Source: Hydrogenophaga sp.
Lineage (GTDB): Bacteria; Pseudomonadota; Gammaproteobacteria; Burkholderiales; Burkholderiaceae_C
Assembly (NCBI RefSeq): GCF_030373245.1
Contig: NZ_JAUCZF010000005.1
Location: 186,001-250,000 of the forward strand
Length of the DNA: 64,000 nt
Direction: 5' to 3'
Shown in pieces: positions 20,005-30,670 of this stretch. Made by a program: the position numbers and the translations under genes. The notes beneath the pieces were generated by a model. That model was given only the letters and a program-made list of their open reading frames with translations. It was not told the DNA's origin and ran no database searches. The number at the start of each line of letters is the position of its first letter. Positions within the stretch are counted from its first letter, which is position 1.

Positions 20005-21015
20005 ATGACCACAGCCGAACAACAAGCCATTCTCACCATAGCCCTGCTGGCCGCTTTCTCGGACGGCGCCAAGGCGGACGCCGAGCGCGAAGCGATTCGC
20101 GGCATCGCGGACTCACTCGGTCGCGAGGCGGGTGGTGCTGGCCTGGCCCAGCTTTACCAGGACGTGCTGCTCAAGCGGGCCACGGTGCAGACCGCCGTCG
20201 CGGGGCTGACCGACACGGGTCAGCGCCAGCTGGCCTACGAGATGGCGGTGTGTGTCTGCGACGCCGACGGTCGAAAATCGCCCGCAGAAACCGCGTTTCT
20301 GAACGATCTCAAGCAGCGACTGGGCCTGGACGCCGGCGAGACCGAGCGTTTTGAGCGCCAGGAAGCCCAGCTGGTCGAAGCATCTGACCATGCGGCGCCT
20401 GCAGCGGGCACGGTGGCGACGGTGGCAACTGCCGCCGCGCTCGCAACCCCAGCCGCGCCCGTACCGGTTGCCGTGGCGGTCAGCGCGCCGCCCGATGCCG
20501 AGATGGACAAGCTCATCCTCAACGCATCGCTGCTCAATGGCGCACTTGAGCTGCTGCCTCAGTCCTGGGCTTCGATGGCCATCATCCCGCTGCAGATCCG
20601 CATGGTCTACAACATCGGAAAAGCGCACGGCGTGGAGCTGGACCAGGGCCACATCCGCGAATTCATCGCTGCCGCCGGCGTGGGTCTGTCGTCGCAATAC
20701 ATCGAGCAATTTGGCCGCAAGCTGATCGGCGGCCTTCTCGGCAAGGCGGCCGGTCGCATGGCGGGTGGCATCGGGCGCGCCGCCACGGGCATGGCGTTTT
20801 CCTTTGCAACCACCTACGCCTTGGGTCAGCTGGCCAAGCGCTATTACGCCGGCGGTCGGGTCATGAGCACTGCGTTGCTGCAACAGACCTTCCAGGGTCT
20901 GCTGGCACCAGCCAAGCAGATGCAGACGCAATACCTGCCGCAGATCCAGCAAACCGCGTCCACCCTGGACGCGGGCAAGGTGCTGGCCATGGTGCGCGGC
21001 AGTCCGACCGCATGA
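20005..21015 (+). CDS. TerB-like / DUF697-like two-domain protein
   Basis: 336 residues. The N-terminal part (about 1-125) is helical and looks like a TerB/DUF533-type domain: FSDGAKADAEREAIRGIAD and the acidic CVCDADGRKSPAETAFL repeat the TerB metal-site pattern. An Ala/Val/Pro-rich linker (about 126-165) leads to a C-terminal DUF697-like region with IIPLQIRMVYNIGKAHG and a Gly/Ala-rich membrane-prone stretch to 290. The ATG at 20005 starts the conserved domain; longer in-frame starts lie in the upstream gap. It is on the opposite strand to yciB and msrB, which flank this insertion. Function unknown; tellurite resistance is not implied. Confidence 0.75.
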   Translation: MTTAEQQAILTIALLAAFSDGAKADAEREAIRGIADSLGREAGGAGLAQLYQDVLLKRATVQTAVAGLTDTGQRQLAYEMAVCVCDADGRKSPAETAFLNDLKQRLGLDAGETERFERQEAQLVEASDHAAPAAGTVATVATAAALATPAAPVPVAVAVSAPPDAEMDKLILNASLLNGALELLPQSWASMAIIPLQIRMVYNIGKAHGVELDQGHIREFIAAAGVGLSSQYIEQFGRKLIGGLLGKAAGRMAGGIGRAATGMAFSFATTYALGQLAKRYYAGGRVMSTALLQQTFQGLLAPAKQMQTQYLPQIQQTASTLDAGKVLAMVRGSPTA

Positions 21016-21048
21016 GCCCGCTGCCCACTGCCTGAGCGCACTCCGAAT

Positions 21049-21081
21049 GACCCTTCCGCAGGGTCCCGTTCCCCGGGACGG
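21049..21081 (+). terminator. Two adjacent hairpins behind the TerB-like gene
   Basis: GACCCT-TCCGC-AGGGTC (perfect 6-bp stem) is followed at once by CCGTTCC...GGGACGG. They start 34 bp after the stop. No T-tract. The rest of the 360-bp gap (21082-21375) shows no gene or tRNA that I can recognise. Confidence 0.45.
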
Positions 21082-21375
21082 ATCTTGTGTCCGGCTCTTG
21101 AGCTGTTGAGTGACTTCGCTGGCGATCAGCTCGGGCGTTTGACGCCCGTCTGAAGCGCCTGAGGGCATTTCTGTCCACCGGGCATTCGCCTGCCACCGTG
21201 CGCTGCCTCATGTCTGTGGGACGCAGCGCCCACCATTTCCCCCACCTGATGGTCGTTTTACATCCTGTGAAGGATGGCCAGCACGCCTTTGCACGCGCTC
21301 AATAGAACAGCGCTTGCGGTTGCCATGCACGCCAGCGCCCCGCTCAGCGGCATGGCTGGTTTCAGGAGAGGCAAC

Positions 21376-22980
21376 ATGGACATTCAGGCAATTCAGGACT
21401 TGCGCCCCGACGTGATCGAGGCGCTCAGAGAGCTCAAACCTCGCTTCAAGCTGTGCGGACCACTGAAGATTCTGGTGGTGGTCGACGGCAGCATCGGACT
21501 CGGTTCCGGATTCGGGATCGGCGCGGTGGTCAGTCTGCTGGACAGCACCGCTCGTGGCTGGGTGGATTTTCGGGTGACCACCGCCCACCGTTCGTCCACC
21601 ACCTTCACCGACGCCTTGCTCAACCAGTACCACCAGCTCTGGTTGTTTGGCATTGATGGTGGCGCTGGAAGCCTGAGCGCCCCGGAGCGCACCGCCCTGC
21701 AGAAGTGGATGGATCAGCGCCAAGGTGGCGTGTTCGCTACCGGTGACCACGCAGATCTGGGCGCTGCCCTGTGCCGCCAGGTGCCACGCGTGGGCACCAT
21801 GCGGCGCTGGACCAACGCGCAGGGCGTGCCGCCTCGCAATCCGGAAGGTCGCATTGACACCAATCGGCCTCAAAACGCGACGCAGGGCCCACCGGGTTAC
21901 GCGGTGATTCCCGACGCCGCCCAGTCGGATGCCGTTCCTCAGCCCATCGAGTGGGTGCCTGTGATGCGCAGTGGCGGCCTGTTTGGCTGGCATGCCCCCC
22001 ATCCCGTGCTCTGCCATCCCACGCACGGCCCCATCAATGTCATGCCCGACCATCCGCATGAGGGCATGTGTTTCGATACCGCGCCGGGCAACTTCCAGGT
22101 CGATGTCTCCAGTGCAACGGAGTACCCGACCAAGGCGGGCGTACGTCCCTTGCCGCAGGTCATCGCTTACGGCACCACGCTGGCCGACCCGCCCTATTGG
22201 CACGAGAAACGGGCGTTCCACCCGGGTGTGCCAATGCCAGCCAAGCGTTTTCCCATGATCAGCGTTTACGACGGCCAGCGCATCGGCCTGGGCCGTGTGG
22301 TCGTGGATTCGACCTGGCACCACTGGATGGGCATGAACATCGACGCCTTGACCAGCGCCGCGGCGGCGACCGGCGCCACGACAGAGGCCGTGAGCAACTG
22401 GGCCAAAATTCGCGAGTACTACATCAACATCGCCGTTTGGCTGGCCACGGCGCAGCAGCGCCGCTGCATGGCGCGCTTCTACCTTTCTGCCAGCCACTTC
22501 CAGTACGAAGGTCTGGAAGAGTTCAGGCGCGACGCCACCACCGTGGAGCTGGGTGCAGCACTGGCGCGGTACCTGCACAAGCGGATGGGCCCATGCTGGG
22601 TGCGCGCCTGGGTGCTGGACCTCACGCTGGAACTCAACCCAAAACTGCACGAGATGCTTCGACTGGACTACCTTGTCGACGTCTTGCCACCCAAGCAGGT
22701 GCCCAAGCCGGGGCCGGTCTGCCTGAGCTGTCCGCCCTGGGATGTGGTGGAGGCCCACGTGCTGGGCGGGATCGTGTCAGCGTCGATGAAAGTCACCAAG
22801 CCGGTCATGGCCCTGTTTGAAGCCCAGAAAAAGCCGGTGTTTGCGATCAGCGAGAAAGACGAGGAGGCGATGATTCTCAAGGGGGCAGCAGCTGGCCTGG
22901 CAGAGCTGGAGAAAGCCATCAACCTGGATCTCAAGCTGATGAAGCCGATGCTGACCGCACTGAAAGCCGTGCGCGGCTGA
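21376..22980 (+). CDS. Hypothetical protein, possible ThuA/glutamine-amidotransferase-like fold
   Basis: 534 residues, no signal peptide, no membrane segment. ATG 21376 is chosen for its good ribosome site (AGGAGAG, 5 nt spacing); the frame extends 34 codons upstream. A Rossmann-like core is suggested by strand KILVVVDGS (about 40), then LWLFGIDGGAGSLSAPERTAL, GGVFATGDHADLGAALC and, near 325, GLGRVVVDSTWHHW; this succession resembles ThuA-type domains (strand, Gly-rich turn, helix, GG-x-GxH, late G-R-V...H). The C-terminal third is helical with a CLSCPPW motif. I do not recognise a named family; the ThuA similarity is an inference from motif order. Confidence 0.7.
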   Translation: MDIQAIQDLRPDVIEALRELKPRFKLCGPLKILVVVDGSIGLGSGFGIGAVVSLLDSTARGWVDFRVTTAHRSSTTFTDALLNQYHQLWLFGIDGGAGSLSAPERTALQKWMDQRQGGVFATGDHADLGAALCRQVPRVGTMRRWTNAQGVPPRNPEGRIDTNRPQNATQGPPGYAVIPDAAQSDAVPQPIEWVPVMRSGGLFGWHAPHPVLCHPTHGPINVMPDHPHEGMCFDTAPGNFQVDVSSATEYPTKAGVRPLPQVIAYGTTLADPPYWHEKRAFHPGVPMPAKRFPMISVYDGQRIGLGRVVVDSTWHHWMGMNIDALTSAAAATGATTEAVSNWAKIREYYINIAVWLATAQQRRCMARFYLSASHFQYEGLEEFRRDATTVELGAALARYLHKRMGPCWVRAWVLDLTLELNPKLHEMLRLDYLVDVLPPKQVPKPGPVCLSCPPWDVVEAHVLGGIVSASMKVTKPVMALFEAQKKPVFAISEKDEEAMILKGAAAGLAELEKAINLDLKLMKPMLTALKAVRG

Positions 22981-23023
22981 GGCCGATCGTCGACGGGCGG
23001 CCCGGCAGGCCTACCCGCCGACA

Positions 23024-23437
23024 TCACCGGCGCTTCAGGTCCAGCGAGGCCGAGTTCATGCAGTAGCGCAGCCCGGTGGCCGTGGGGCCGTCGTCGAACA
23101 CGTGCCCGAGGTGGGCGCCGCACTGGCTGCACACCGTCTCCACCCGCACCATGCCGTGGCTGGTGTCACGAATTTCGGTAATGGCGCCGGGAATCGCCTC
23201 TGAGAAGCTGGGCCAGCCGCAATGCGCGTCGAACTTGGTGTCGGCGTCGAAGAGGTGGTTGCCGCAGGCGATGCAGTGGTAGCTGCCGTCGGCCCAGATC
23301 TTCTCGTATTTGCCGGTGAAGGGGCGTTCGGTATAGGCCAGCCGGGTCACCTCGTAGGCCATTGGTTCGGCCTTCTTGGCCGCCAGCTCAGCGCGCCATT
23401 CGGCTTCGGATTTCTGGATGGGAAACGAGGGCTTCAT
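23024..23437 (-). CDS. msrB: Peptide-methionine (R)-S-oxide reductase
   Basis: 137-residue cytoplasmic repair enzyme that reduces methionine-R-sulfoxide in proteins. Two CxxC zinc pairs are present (CIACGNHLF and [12 protein letters not shown]) and the catalytic Cys is in [13 protein letters not shown] at 23437 has a GGAG 8 nt upstream; the frame stays open 19 codons further. In related genomes msrB is often next to yciB; here two plus-strand genes separate them. Confidence 0.95.
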   Translation of the reverse strand: MKPSFPIQKSEAEWRAELAAKKAEPMAYEVTRLAYTERPFTGKYEKIWADGSYHCIACGNHLFDADTKFDAHCGWPSFSEAIPGAITEIRDTSHGMVRVETVCSQCGAHLGHVFDDGPTATGLRYCMNSASLDLKRR

Positions 23438-23547
23438 AGGTATTCTCCGGTTTTGCCCGTCAGGCATCTCGGCGCATTGTGGCAGCGGCCGCAAGCGTCC
23501 GTGCGAGGATGCGACGTCTTGCGCACCGGTGAAGGGTCATGCTCCGC

Positions 23548-24636
23548 TCAAGCGAGGTCCTTGCCCCACTCACGCCGGGACGAGCGAAGCCGGAATCGTT
23601 CGCGGTAGGCAGCGGGCGTCATGCCGGTGGCACGTCGGAATACCTCGCGCAGCATCACCGGGTCGCGCCAGCCGCAACGCTCGGCAATGGCCTCGCTGCT
23701 GAGGTAGGTGGTCTCCAGCAGCATGCGGGCTCGGGTCACGCGCAATTCGTGCAGCATCTGCAAAGGGGTCTGTCCAAACGCCTGTCCAAAGTGCCGCAAC
23801 AGCGATCGTTCGCTGGTGGCGGCGGCTCGTGCCGTGTCTGACAGGCTGTAGGGTTCATGCAGGTGATCCTCCAGCCAGCGCCGCGCCCGTTCAAGCGAGC
23901 CCAGTCCCACTCGGGAACGAGCGTCTTGTGCCACCGCACGGACCAGACCCTGCCGCTGTGGCGAGTGCAGCAGCACAGCGCGAGCCGATTCGGCGAGTGC
24001 CTGCAGGCCCCCGGCCTGCAGCACCATGAGTGCGACGTCGGTCGCCAGCAACGGCGAATCCACGGTCCAGACACGCTGATGCTGGGCGTGCGACGCGCCG
24101 GTGACGATCTGCAGGCTGGGCGCATGGCGCAGCACAGCCGGCACAAAGGGCCAGGGAATGACCGCAGGCGAGTTGTCCAGCAGGCCAGCTTCCGCCAGCA
24201 GAGCCACACCCGTGAAGAGGCCGATTACCTGTCCCCCAGCGGCGTGCACAGCGCGCAGCCGGTCACAGGCCGCACGGTCCCTGGCAACCAGTCGGTTCAG
24301 ATGGGGTCCGTTGCGTGCCTGCCATCCTGGCACCACCAGCACGTCTGGCAGCCAGGGCGAGGGCAGGCGGGCACGGCCGATCTGTTCCTTGGACGACGCT
24401 TCACGGGTTTGAATGGCCGCCATACCGCGCGTGATGCGGCCGGTCGGCGTTCTGTGTTGCAGTGCCACCCGTTCGTGGCGAAGCCCCCTGAGTCTGGCGA
24501 TGGTGTTGACCATGCGAAGCAGATCAGCCAGAGCGCCAAGAGGGCCTTCCAGACCTTCGTCGCACCGCAGGATTTCCCACAGCTGCAAAGGCTGCCGCAG
24601 CATGGATCGGGATGAACTGGCAGGCATCACGGACAT
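23548..24636 (-). CDS. AraC/GlxA-type transcriptional regulator with DJ-1/PfpI-like sensor domain
   Basis: About 362 residues. The N-terminal half is a class-I glutamine-amidotransferase-like domain (LPDVLVVPGWQARNG; GGQVIGLFTGVALLAEAGLL); the usual nucleophile-elbow Cys is replaced by Phe/Thr, so it is a sensor and not an enzyme. The C-terminal 100 residues carry two AraC helix-turn-helix units (LSDTARAAATSERSLLRHF and SEAIAERCGWRDPVMLREVFRRATGMTPAAYRERF, core only quoted). The start is uncertain: candidate ATGs at 24672, 24636 and 24627, none with a strong ribosome site. It is divergent from the Bug-M81 operon and probably controls it. Confidence 0.88.
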   Translation of the reverse strand: MSVMPASSSRSMLRQPLQLWEILRCDEGLEGPLGALADLLRMVNTIARLRGLRHERVALQHRTPTGRITRGMAAIQTREASSKEQIGRARLPSPWLPDVLVVPGWQARNGPHLNRLVARDRAACDRLRAVHAAGGQVIGLFTGVALLAEAGLLDNSPAVIPWPFVPAVLRHAPSLQIVTGASHAQHQRVWTVDSPLLATDVALMVLQAGGLQALAESARAVLLHSPQRQGLVRAVAQDARSRVGLGSLERARRWLEDHLHEPYSLSDTARAAATSERSLLRHFGQAFGQTPLQMLHELRVTRARMLLETTYLSSEAIAERCGWRDPVMLREVFRRATGMTPAAYRERFRLRSSRREWGKDLA

Positions 24637-24771
24637 TTTTTCTGGGCAGAAACTGTGCAGATGGTGCCACATCAGGCTGGCGGGATAGCCATCAAGCTTG
24701 GCGGAATTGCACCTATGGCGAAAGCCCTGCGGTTTCTACACTGCGACTTCTATTTGTTGCAGGAGACCCAG

Positions 24772-25770
24772 ATGCCTTTCGCTCGATTCACCTCAACCCG
24801 ACGCAGCCTGATGCTGGCCATGTGCGCGGGTGGCCTGTCGCAGGCGTTGACCACAGCGGCATTTGCGCAGACCGCTTTTCCATCGACCACGGTGTCGATG
24901 ATCGTCCCCTACACGGCTGGCGGCGCCAGCGACATCGGCGCTCGCATGATCACGCAGGAGATGGGTCGGTTGCTCGGTCAGCCCGTGATCGTCGACAACG
25001 CCGCAGGTGCAGGCGGTGCGCTCGGCGTGCAGAAGCTGACCCGTGCCACGCCCGACGGCCACACGGTGCTGTACGGATCGCTGAGCGAGGCGCTGCTGGT
25101 GCCGCTCATCAACCCACGCGCTTCGTACCGGGTTGAAGACCTGCTGCCGGTGGCTTTTGTGGGAGGAACGCCAGCGGTGTTTGTGACCCGCCCCGATTTT
25201 CCGGCGAAATCGCTGGACGAGTTCATCGCCATGGCCAAGCGCAATCCGGGCAAGCTCAGCTACGGGTCACCGGGCGTAGGCACTTTCCAGCATGTGATTG
25301 GTGAGGCATTCAAGGCCAAGGTCGGCGTGTTCATGCTGCACATTCCCTATCGCGGCGGCGCCCAGATCCTCAACGACGTGATGAGCGGGCAGATTGATGT
25401 CGGCATCACCAGTGCCGCCAACGCGGCGGGGTTTGTGCGCAGCGGCCGGCTGAAGGCGATTGGCGTGACCGCAGCACAGCGCCTGGCGGCCATTCCGGAT
25501 GCGCAGTCCTTCGGGGATATTCCCGCGCTCAAGGGGCTGGAGCTGTCGACCTGGGGCGTGGTCTATGCCCCGGCCGGCACGCCAGCCGCCGTGGTCAGCC
25601 GTCTCAATGCCGCGATCAACCAGGCCCTGATGCTTCCCGCCACGGTGGAGCAGCGGGTCCGCCTGGGGGTCGAACTGAAAGCGACGATGTCGCCAGAGGA
25701 GACGAAGGCATTTGTCGCCGCCGAGCTGGCGAAGTACCGGCCGCTGGTGCAAGGCATCAAGCTGGACTGA
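24772..25770 (+). CDS. Bug-family (TctC-like) periplasmic solute receptor
   Basis: 332 residues. A twin-arginine-like N-terminus (STRRSLMLAMCAGGLSQALT) and AFAQ cleavage site export it. Core motifs are FPSTTVSMIVPYTAGGASDIGAR (N-terminal lobe, core only), VIVDNAAGAGGALG, and GVVYAPAGTPAAVVSRLNAAI near 265. AGGAG lies 6 nt before the ATG. These receptors normally serve a TctAB-type membrane carrier; none is encoded nearby, so this is an orphan receptor. Its stop overlaps the next start (TGATG). Confidence 0.93.
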   Translation: MPFARFTSTRRSLMLAMCAGGLSQALTTAAFAQTAFPSTTVSMIVPYTAGGASDIGARMITQEMGRLLGQPVIVDNAAGAGGALGVQKLTRATPDGHTVLYGSLSEALLVPLINPRASYRVEDLLPVAFVGGTPAVFVTRPDFPAKSLDEFIAMAKRNPGKLSYGSPGVGTFQHVIGEAFKAKVGVFMLHIPYRGGAQILNDVMSGQIDVGITSAANAAGFVRSGRLKAIGVTAAQRLAAIPDAQSFGDIPALKGLELSTWGVVYAPAGTPAAVVSRLNAAINQALMLPATVEQRVRLGVELKATMSPEETKAFVAAELAKYRPLVQGIKLD

Positions 25771-27341
25771 TGGGCACCAGGCTCATGCCCAAAGCGCCGC
25801 GCATCGGCCTGGCCGGCTTCTTTCTGGAGGCCAATCGGCTGGCGCCGGTCACCACCGGTGCGCACTTCGAGCAGTCCTGTGACAGGGCAGGGGCCGAGTT
25901 GCTGGCCGAACTCCGCGCCCCGGCGCCCCGGCTCCTGCCGGACAGCCAAGGGTTTGTGGCCACCATGGGCGCCAGCGGCGATTGGGAACCGGTGGCGTTG
26001 CGCATGGCCCTGGCCTACCCAGGTGGCCCGGTGGATCACGTCTGGTGGACCCGCTTTCTGGCTGATGTCGAGCGTCGCCTGGCCGAGGCGGGGCCACTCG
26101 ATGGTGTCTTCATCAGCTCGCACGGCGCGGCCTTGACCACTGAGGAAGACGATCCGGACGGCGTGCTCTTCGAGCGCATCCGTGCCCTGGTGGGCCCCAA
26201 CGTTCCTGTGGTGGCGGTGTTTGACCTGCACACCAACGTGTCGCGCCGCATGACCGATGCGCTGTCCGCCTTCGTCGCCTACCGGACCAATCCTCACGTC
26301 GATTTGCGGGAGCGGGGCGCCGAAGCGGCGGTGCTCATGCGGCGCATGCTGGTCGAGGGGCCCGGTGTCGTGGTGCTGGAGAAGCTGCCGTTTCTGCCAG
26401 CCAGCACGGATCAGCTGATAGCGCCGGGCTCGCCCTATGCCCGCCTGCTGGACGAGGCTGCGGCGTGGCCAGACGAGCGGGTGCTGAACATTTCCCTTTG
26501 CGGTGGATTCCCGCTGGCCGATTGCGCGAAGTGTGGCTTCAGCGTGGTGGTGACCGCATCCCGAGGTGCGCGCGACGCGGCGCAGGTGGCTGCCACGGGA
26601 ATGGCGCGGCGGGTGTGGGACTCCCGAAAGGCATTTCTCACGGCACTCACGCCCATGGACACCGCGGTGGCGATGGCGGTGGACGCAGGCGCCGATCCGA
26701 CTCACCTGTTGCCGCGACAGCCCAGGCTGATCCTGGCCGACGTGGGCGACAACCCTGGTGGAGGCGGAGGCGGCAACACGACGGCCCTGCTCAGCGCCTT
26801 GCTCAAGGCCGGTGCGAAACGGGTCTTGCTCGGCGTCTTCACCGATCCGCTGCTGGCCGCCCGGGCCCACCAGGAAGGGGTAGGGGCCTGGTTTCTGGCC
26901 CATTTCAATGCCGGGGGTCCGCCCGAGGCCTTTGCCGACCCGCTAGACCATGAGGCGCGCGTGCTGGCCCTGTCCGATGGCACCTTTGTGGGGCGAAAAG
27001 GTCTGGTTCAGGGCAGCACGCAATCCATGGGGTCCAGCGCGTTGCTGTCGCTGGGTGGGGTCCAGGTGATCGTGATCAGCCAGCGGCAGCAGTTGCTGGA
27101 TCCGGCACAGCTTGACATCTTCGGCATCGATCTCGCGCAGTCGACAGATTCCATTCGCACCCTCGTGGTCAAAAGCCGCGGGCATTTCCGCGCTGCCTTC
27201 AGCGACTTTGCGCCAGCCCACCGGGTGATCGAGGTCGATGGACCCGGATTGACCACCCCGGTACTCAGCCGGCTTTCACTGCAGCGCGTGCCCAGACCCG
27301 CATTCCCCCTGGATGCGGACGCACAATGGCCGCCCGACTGA
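25770..27341 (+). CDS. M81-family metallopeptidase (MlrC-like)
   Basis: 523 residues, the size of the family defined by MlrC of microcystin-degrading sphingomonads. The N-terminal half (DUF1485) starts RIGLAGFFLEANRLAP and contains FDLHTNVSRRM and YRTNPHVDLRERG, with His/Asp residues proposed to bind zinc. The C-terminal half (MlrC_C) has ILADVGDNPGGGGGGNTTALL near 325 and a late QGSTQSMGSSALLSLGG. Translationally coupled to the Bug receptor, so it may hydrolyse a ligand that the receptor binds. Microcystin itself is not implied; most homologues have unknown substrates. Confidence 0.9.
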   Translation: MGTRLMPKAPRIGLAGFFLEANRLAPVTTGAHFEQSCDRAGAELLAELRAPAPRLLPDSQGFVATMGASGDWEPVALRMALAYPGGPVDHVWWTRFLADVERRLAEAGPLDGVFISSHGAALTTEEDDPDGVLFERIRALVGPNVPVVAVFDLHTNVSRRMTDALSAFVAYRTNPHVDLRERGAEAAVLMRRMLVEGPGVVVLEKLPFLPASTDQLIAPGSPYARLLDEAAAWPDERVLNISLCGGFPLADCAKCGFSVVVTASRGARDAAQVAATGMARRVWDSRKAFLTALTPMDTAVAMAVDAGADPTHLLPRQPRLILADVGDNPGGGGGGNTTALLSALLKAGAKRVLLGVFTDPLLAARAHQEGVGAWFLAHFNAGGPPEAFADPLDHEARVLALSDGTFVGRKGLVQGSTQSMGSSALLSLGGVQVIVISQRQQLLDPAQLDIFGIDLAQSTDSIRTLVVKSRGHFRAAFSDFAPAHRVIEVDGPGLTTPVLSRLSLQRVPRPAFPLDADAQWPPD

Positions 27342-27463
27342 GGCTTCGAACCTGCCGCAACCAGCGGGCTATCCGATGGATACTCTCCTCGCTCAAGGGG
27401 CCCGCTGCGTTGGCCGACTTGTCCGCACGGAATCCGATTTGGTGCATCATCACCGGCTGACCT

Positions 27464-27477
27464 CGAACGGTCGTTCG
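27464..27477. promoter_or_regulatory. Palindromic operator candidate, copy A
   Basis: CGAACG-GT-CGTTCG, 6-bp perfect arms, 31 bp before the AlkK-like gene. Nearly the same palindrome occurs before the FadJ-like gene at 34811. TetR-type regulators of fatty-acid degradation in betaproteobacteria use sites of this sort; no regulator gene is present here. Confidence 0.6.
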
Positions 27478-27508
27478 TTTTCACGCAAACCAGAACAGGA
27501 GACTCCCC

Positions 27509-29149
<1,641 letters not shown>

Positions 29150-29359
29150 TGCCGGCCGCCTCGCGCGTCCCGACGGTGGCGCAGGACAGGCGAGGCGGTC
29201 AACGCTTGCCGCGCCGATCGGGCGGCGCGAGCCAAGCGCCAGGCGAAACGAGCCTGTTGAAAGTCGCGCGTGCGATAGGCCCTAGGGGCTATCCCTGAGC
29301 CCCGGGACCAGCCAGCCTTGTAAGCTGCTTGTCAACTTCAACCCACCGGAGACAACCCC

Positions 29360-30592
29360 ATGCATTTCGCCATCAAGAGCCTGACCGCCGCCTCACTGAT
29401 CGCCTGCGCCTTTGCAGCCAATGCCCAGAGTGGCGAGACGGTGCGCATCGCCTTCATCGACCCGCTGTCCGGCCCGTTTGCCAACGTGGGTCAGAACCAG
29501 CTCAAGAGCTGGCAGTTCGCAGCGACCACGAAGAGCGGCAAGGCCAACCCTGCCAATGTGAAGTTCGAAGTGGTCGGTTTTGACAACAAAGGCTCGCCGC
29601 AAGAGAGCCTGAACGCGCTGCGCGCCGCCATTGACCAGGGTTTTCGCTACGTGACCCAGGGCAACGGCTCGGGTGCAGCAGCCGCCATTTCCGACGCGGT
29701 GAGCAAGCACAACGCGCGCAATCCCGGCAAAGAGGTGGTCTATCTCAACTACGCGGCTGTGGATCCGTCGCTGACCAACGAGAAGTGCGACTACTGGCAC
29801 TTCCGCCTTGACGCCGACACCACCATGAAGATGGAGGCGCTGACCTCGTTCATGAAGGACCAGCCCAAGGTCAAGAACGTGTTCCTGCTCAACCAGAACT
29901 ACTCGCACGGCCAGCAGGTGGCCCGGTACTTCAAGGAAGGCATTGCCCGCAAGCGGCCTGACGTGAAGATCGTCGGTGAAGACCTGCACCCGATCGGTCA
30001 GGTGAAGGATTTCGCGCCCTACGTGGCCAAGATCAAGCAATCCGGTGCCGACACCATCGTCACCGGCAACTGGGGCACCGACCTGACGCTGTTCGTCAAG
30101 GCCCTGAACGACGCCGGTCTGAAGATTCCGATGTACACCTATTACGCTGGCGTAACCGGTACGCCGACCGCGCTGGCGGCCGGTGGTGACAGCGAGGTGT
30201 ACGTGATCGCCTATGGTCACTCCAACCACACGGGCGAAATCGGCAAGATGTCTGCGGACTTCAAGAAGCAGTTCAACGACGACTACTACACCTATGCCAC
30301 CTACAACGGCGTCAACCTGCTGGGCGCAGCGATCGCCAAGGCCAAGTCGACCAACCCGGTGGCTGTGGCTGCCGCAATGAGCGGGCTGTCTGTGAAGAGC
30401 TTTGCGGGTGAGGTCACCATGCGCAAGACCGATCACCAGCTGCAGCAGTCGATGTTTGTGACCAAGTGGCAAAAGGTGTCCAAGGAGTTCCCGTACAGCG
30501 TGGAAAACACCGGCTACACCTTTGCCCCGATCAAGCAGATGGAGCCCTATGTGGCCAGCACGCCAACCAGCTGCAACATGAAGCGGCCCTGA
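29360..30592 (+). CDS. Branched-chain-type ABC transporter substrate-binding protein
   Basis: 410 residues, periplasmic. The signal peptide (MHFAIKSLTAASLIACAFAANAQ) ends at an ANAQ site. A type-I binding fold follows: VRIAFIDPLSGPFANVGQNQL, then GFDNKGSPQESLNALRAAID and VFLLNQNYSHGQQVARYFK. It would deliver ligand to the LivHMGF components downstream. The neighbourhood suggests a carboxylic acid or related compound instead of leucine. It is followed by a strong intrinsic terminator, so it is probably made in excess of the membrane parts. Confidence 0.93.
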   Translation: MHFAIKSLTAASLIACAFAANAQSGETVRIAFIDPLSGPFANVGQNQLKSWQFAATTKSGKANPANVKFEVVGFDNKGSPQESLNALRAAIDQGFRYVTQGNGSGAAAAISDAVSKHNARNPGKEVVYLNYAAVDPSLTNEKCDYWHFRLDADTTMKMEALTSFMKDQPKVKNVFLLNQNYSHGQQVARYFKEGIARKRPDVKIVGEDLHPIGQVKDFAPYVAKIKQSGADTIVTGNWGTDLTLFVKALNDAGLKIPMYTYYAGVTGTPTALAAGGDSEVYVIAYGHSNHTGEIGKMSADFKKQFNDDYYTYATYNGVNLLGAAIAKAKSTNPVAVAAAMSGLSVKSFAGEVTMRKTDHQLQQSMFVTKWQKVSKEFPYSVENTGYTFAPIKQMEPYVASTPTSCNMKRP

Positions 30593-30670
30593 TTGAATCG
30601 GCCCGCCGTCGCCTGGCCACCTCTGGCTCGGCGGCAGGCTGGCCCTTACAGGGTCTTTCTCCGCTGACAG

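Noticed and set aside
20005..21015. Tellurite-resistance cluster
   Set aside because: No terC, terD or terZ-type genes nearby; only one TerB-like domain, which also occurs outside tellurite systems.
25770..27341. Microcystin degradation pathway
   Set aside because: Only the MlrC-like family is present; no mlrA, mlrB or mlrD homologue is in the window, and most M81 proteins have other substrates.
29274..29293. Palindrome GATAGGCCCTAGGGGCTATC between ligase and binding-protein genes
   Set aside because: Imperfect, no loop or T-tract, no known operator form; left as weak secondary structure only.
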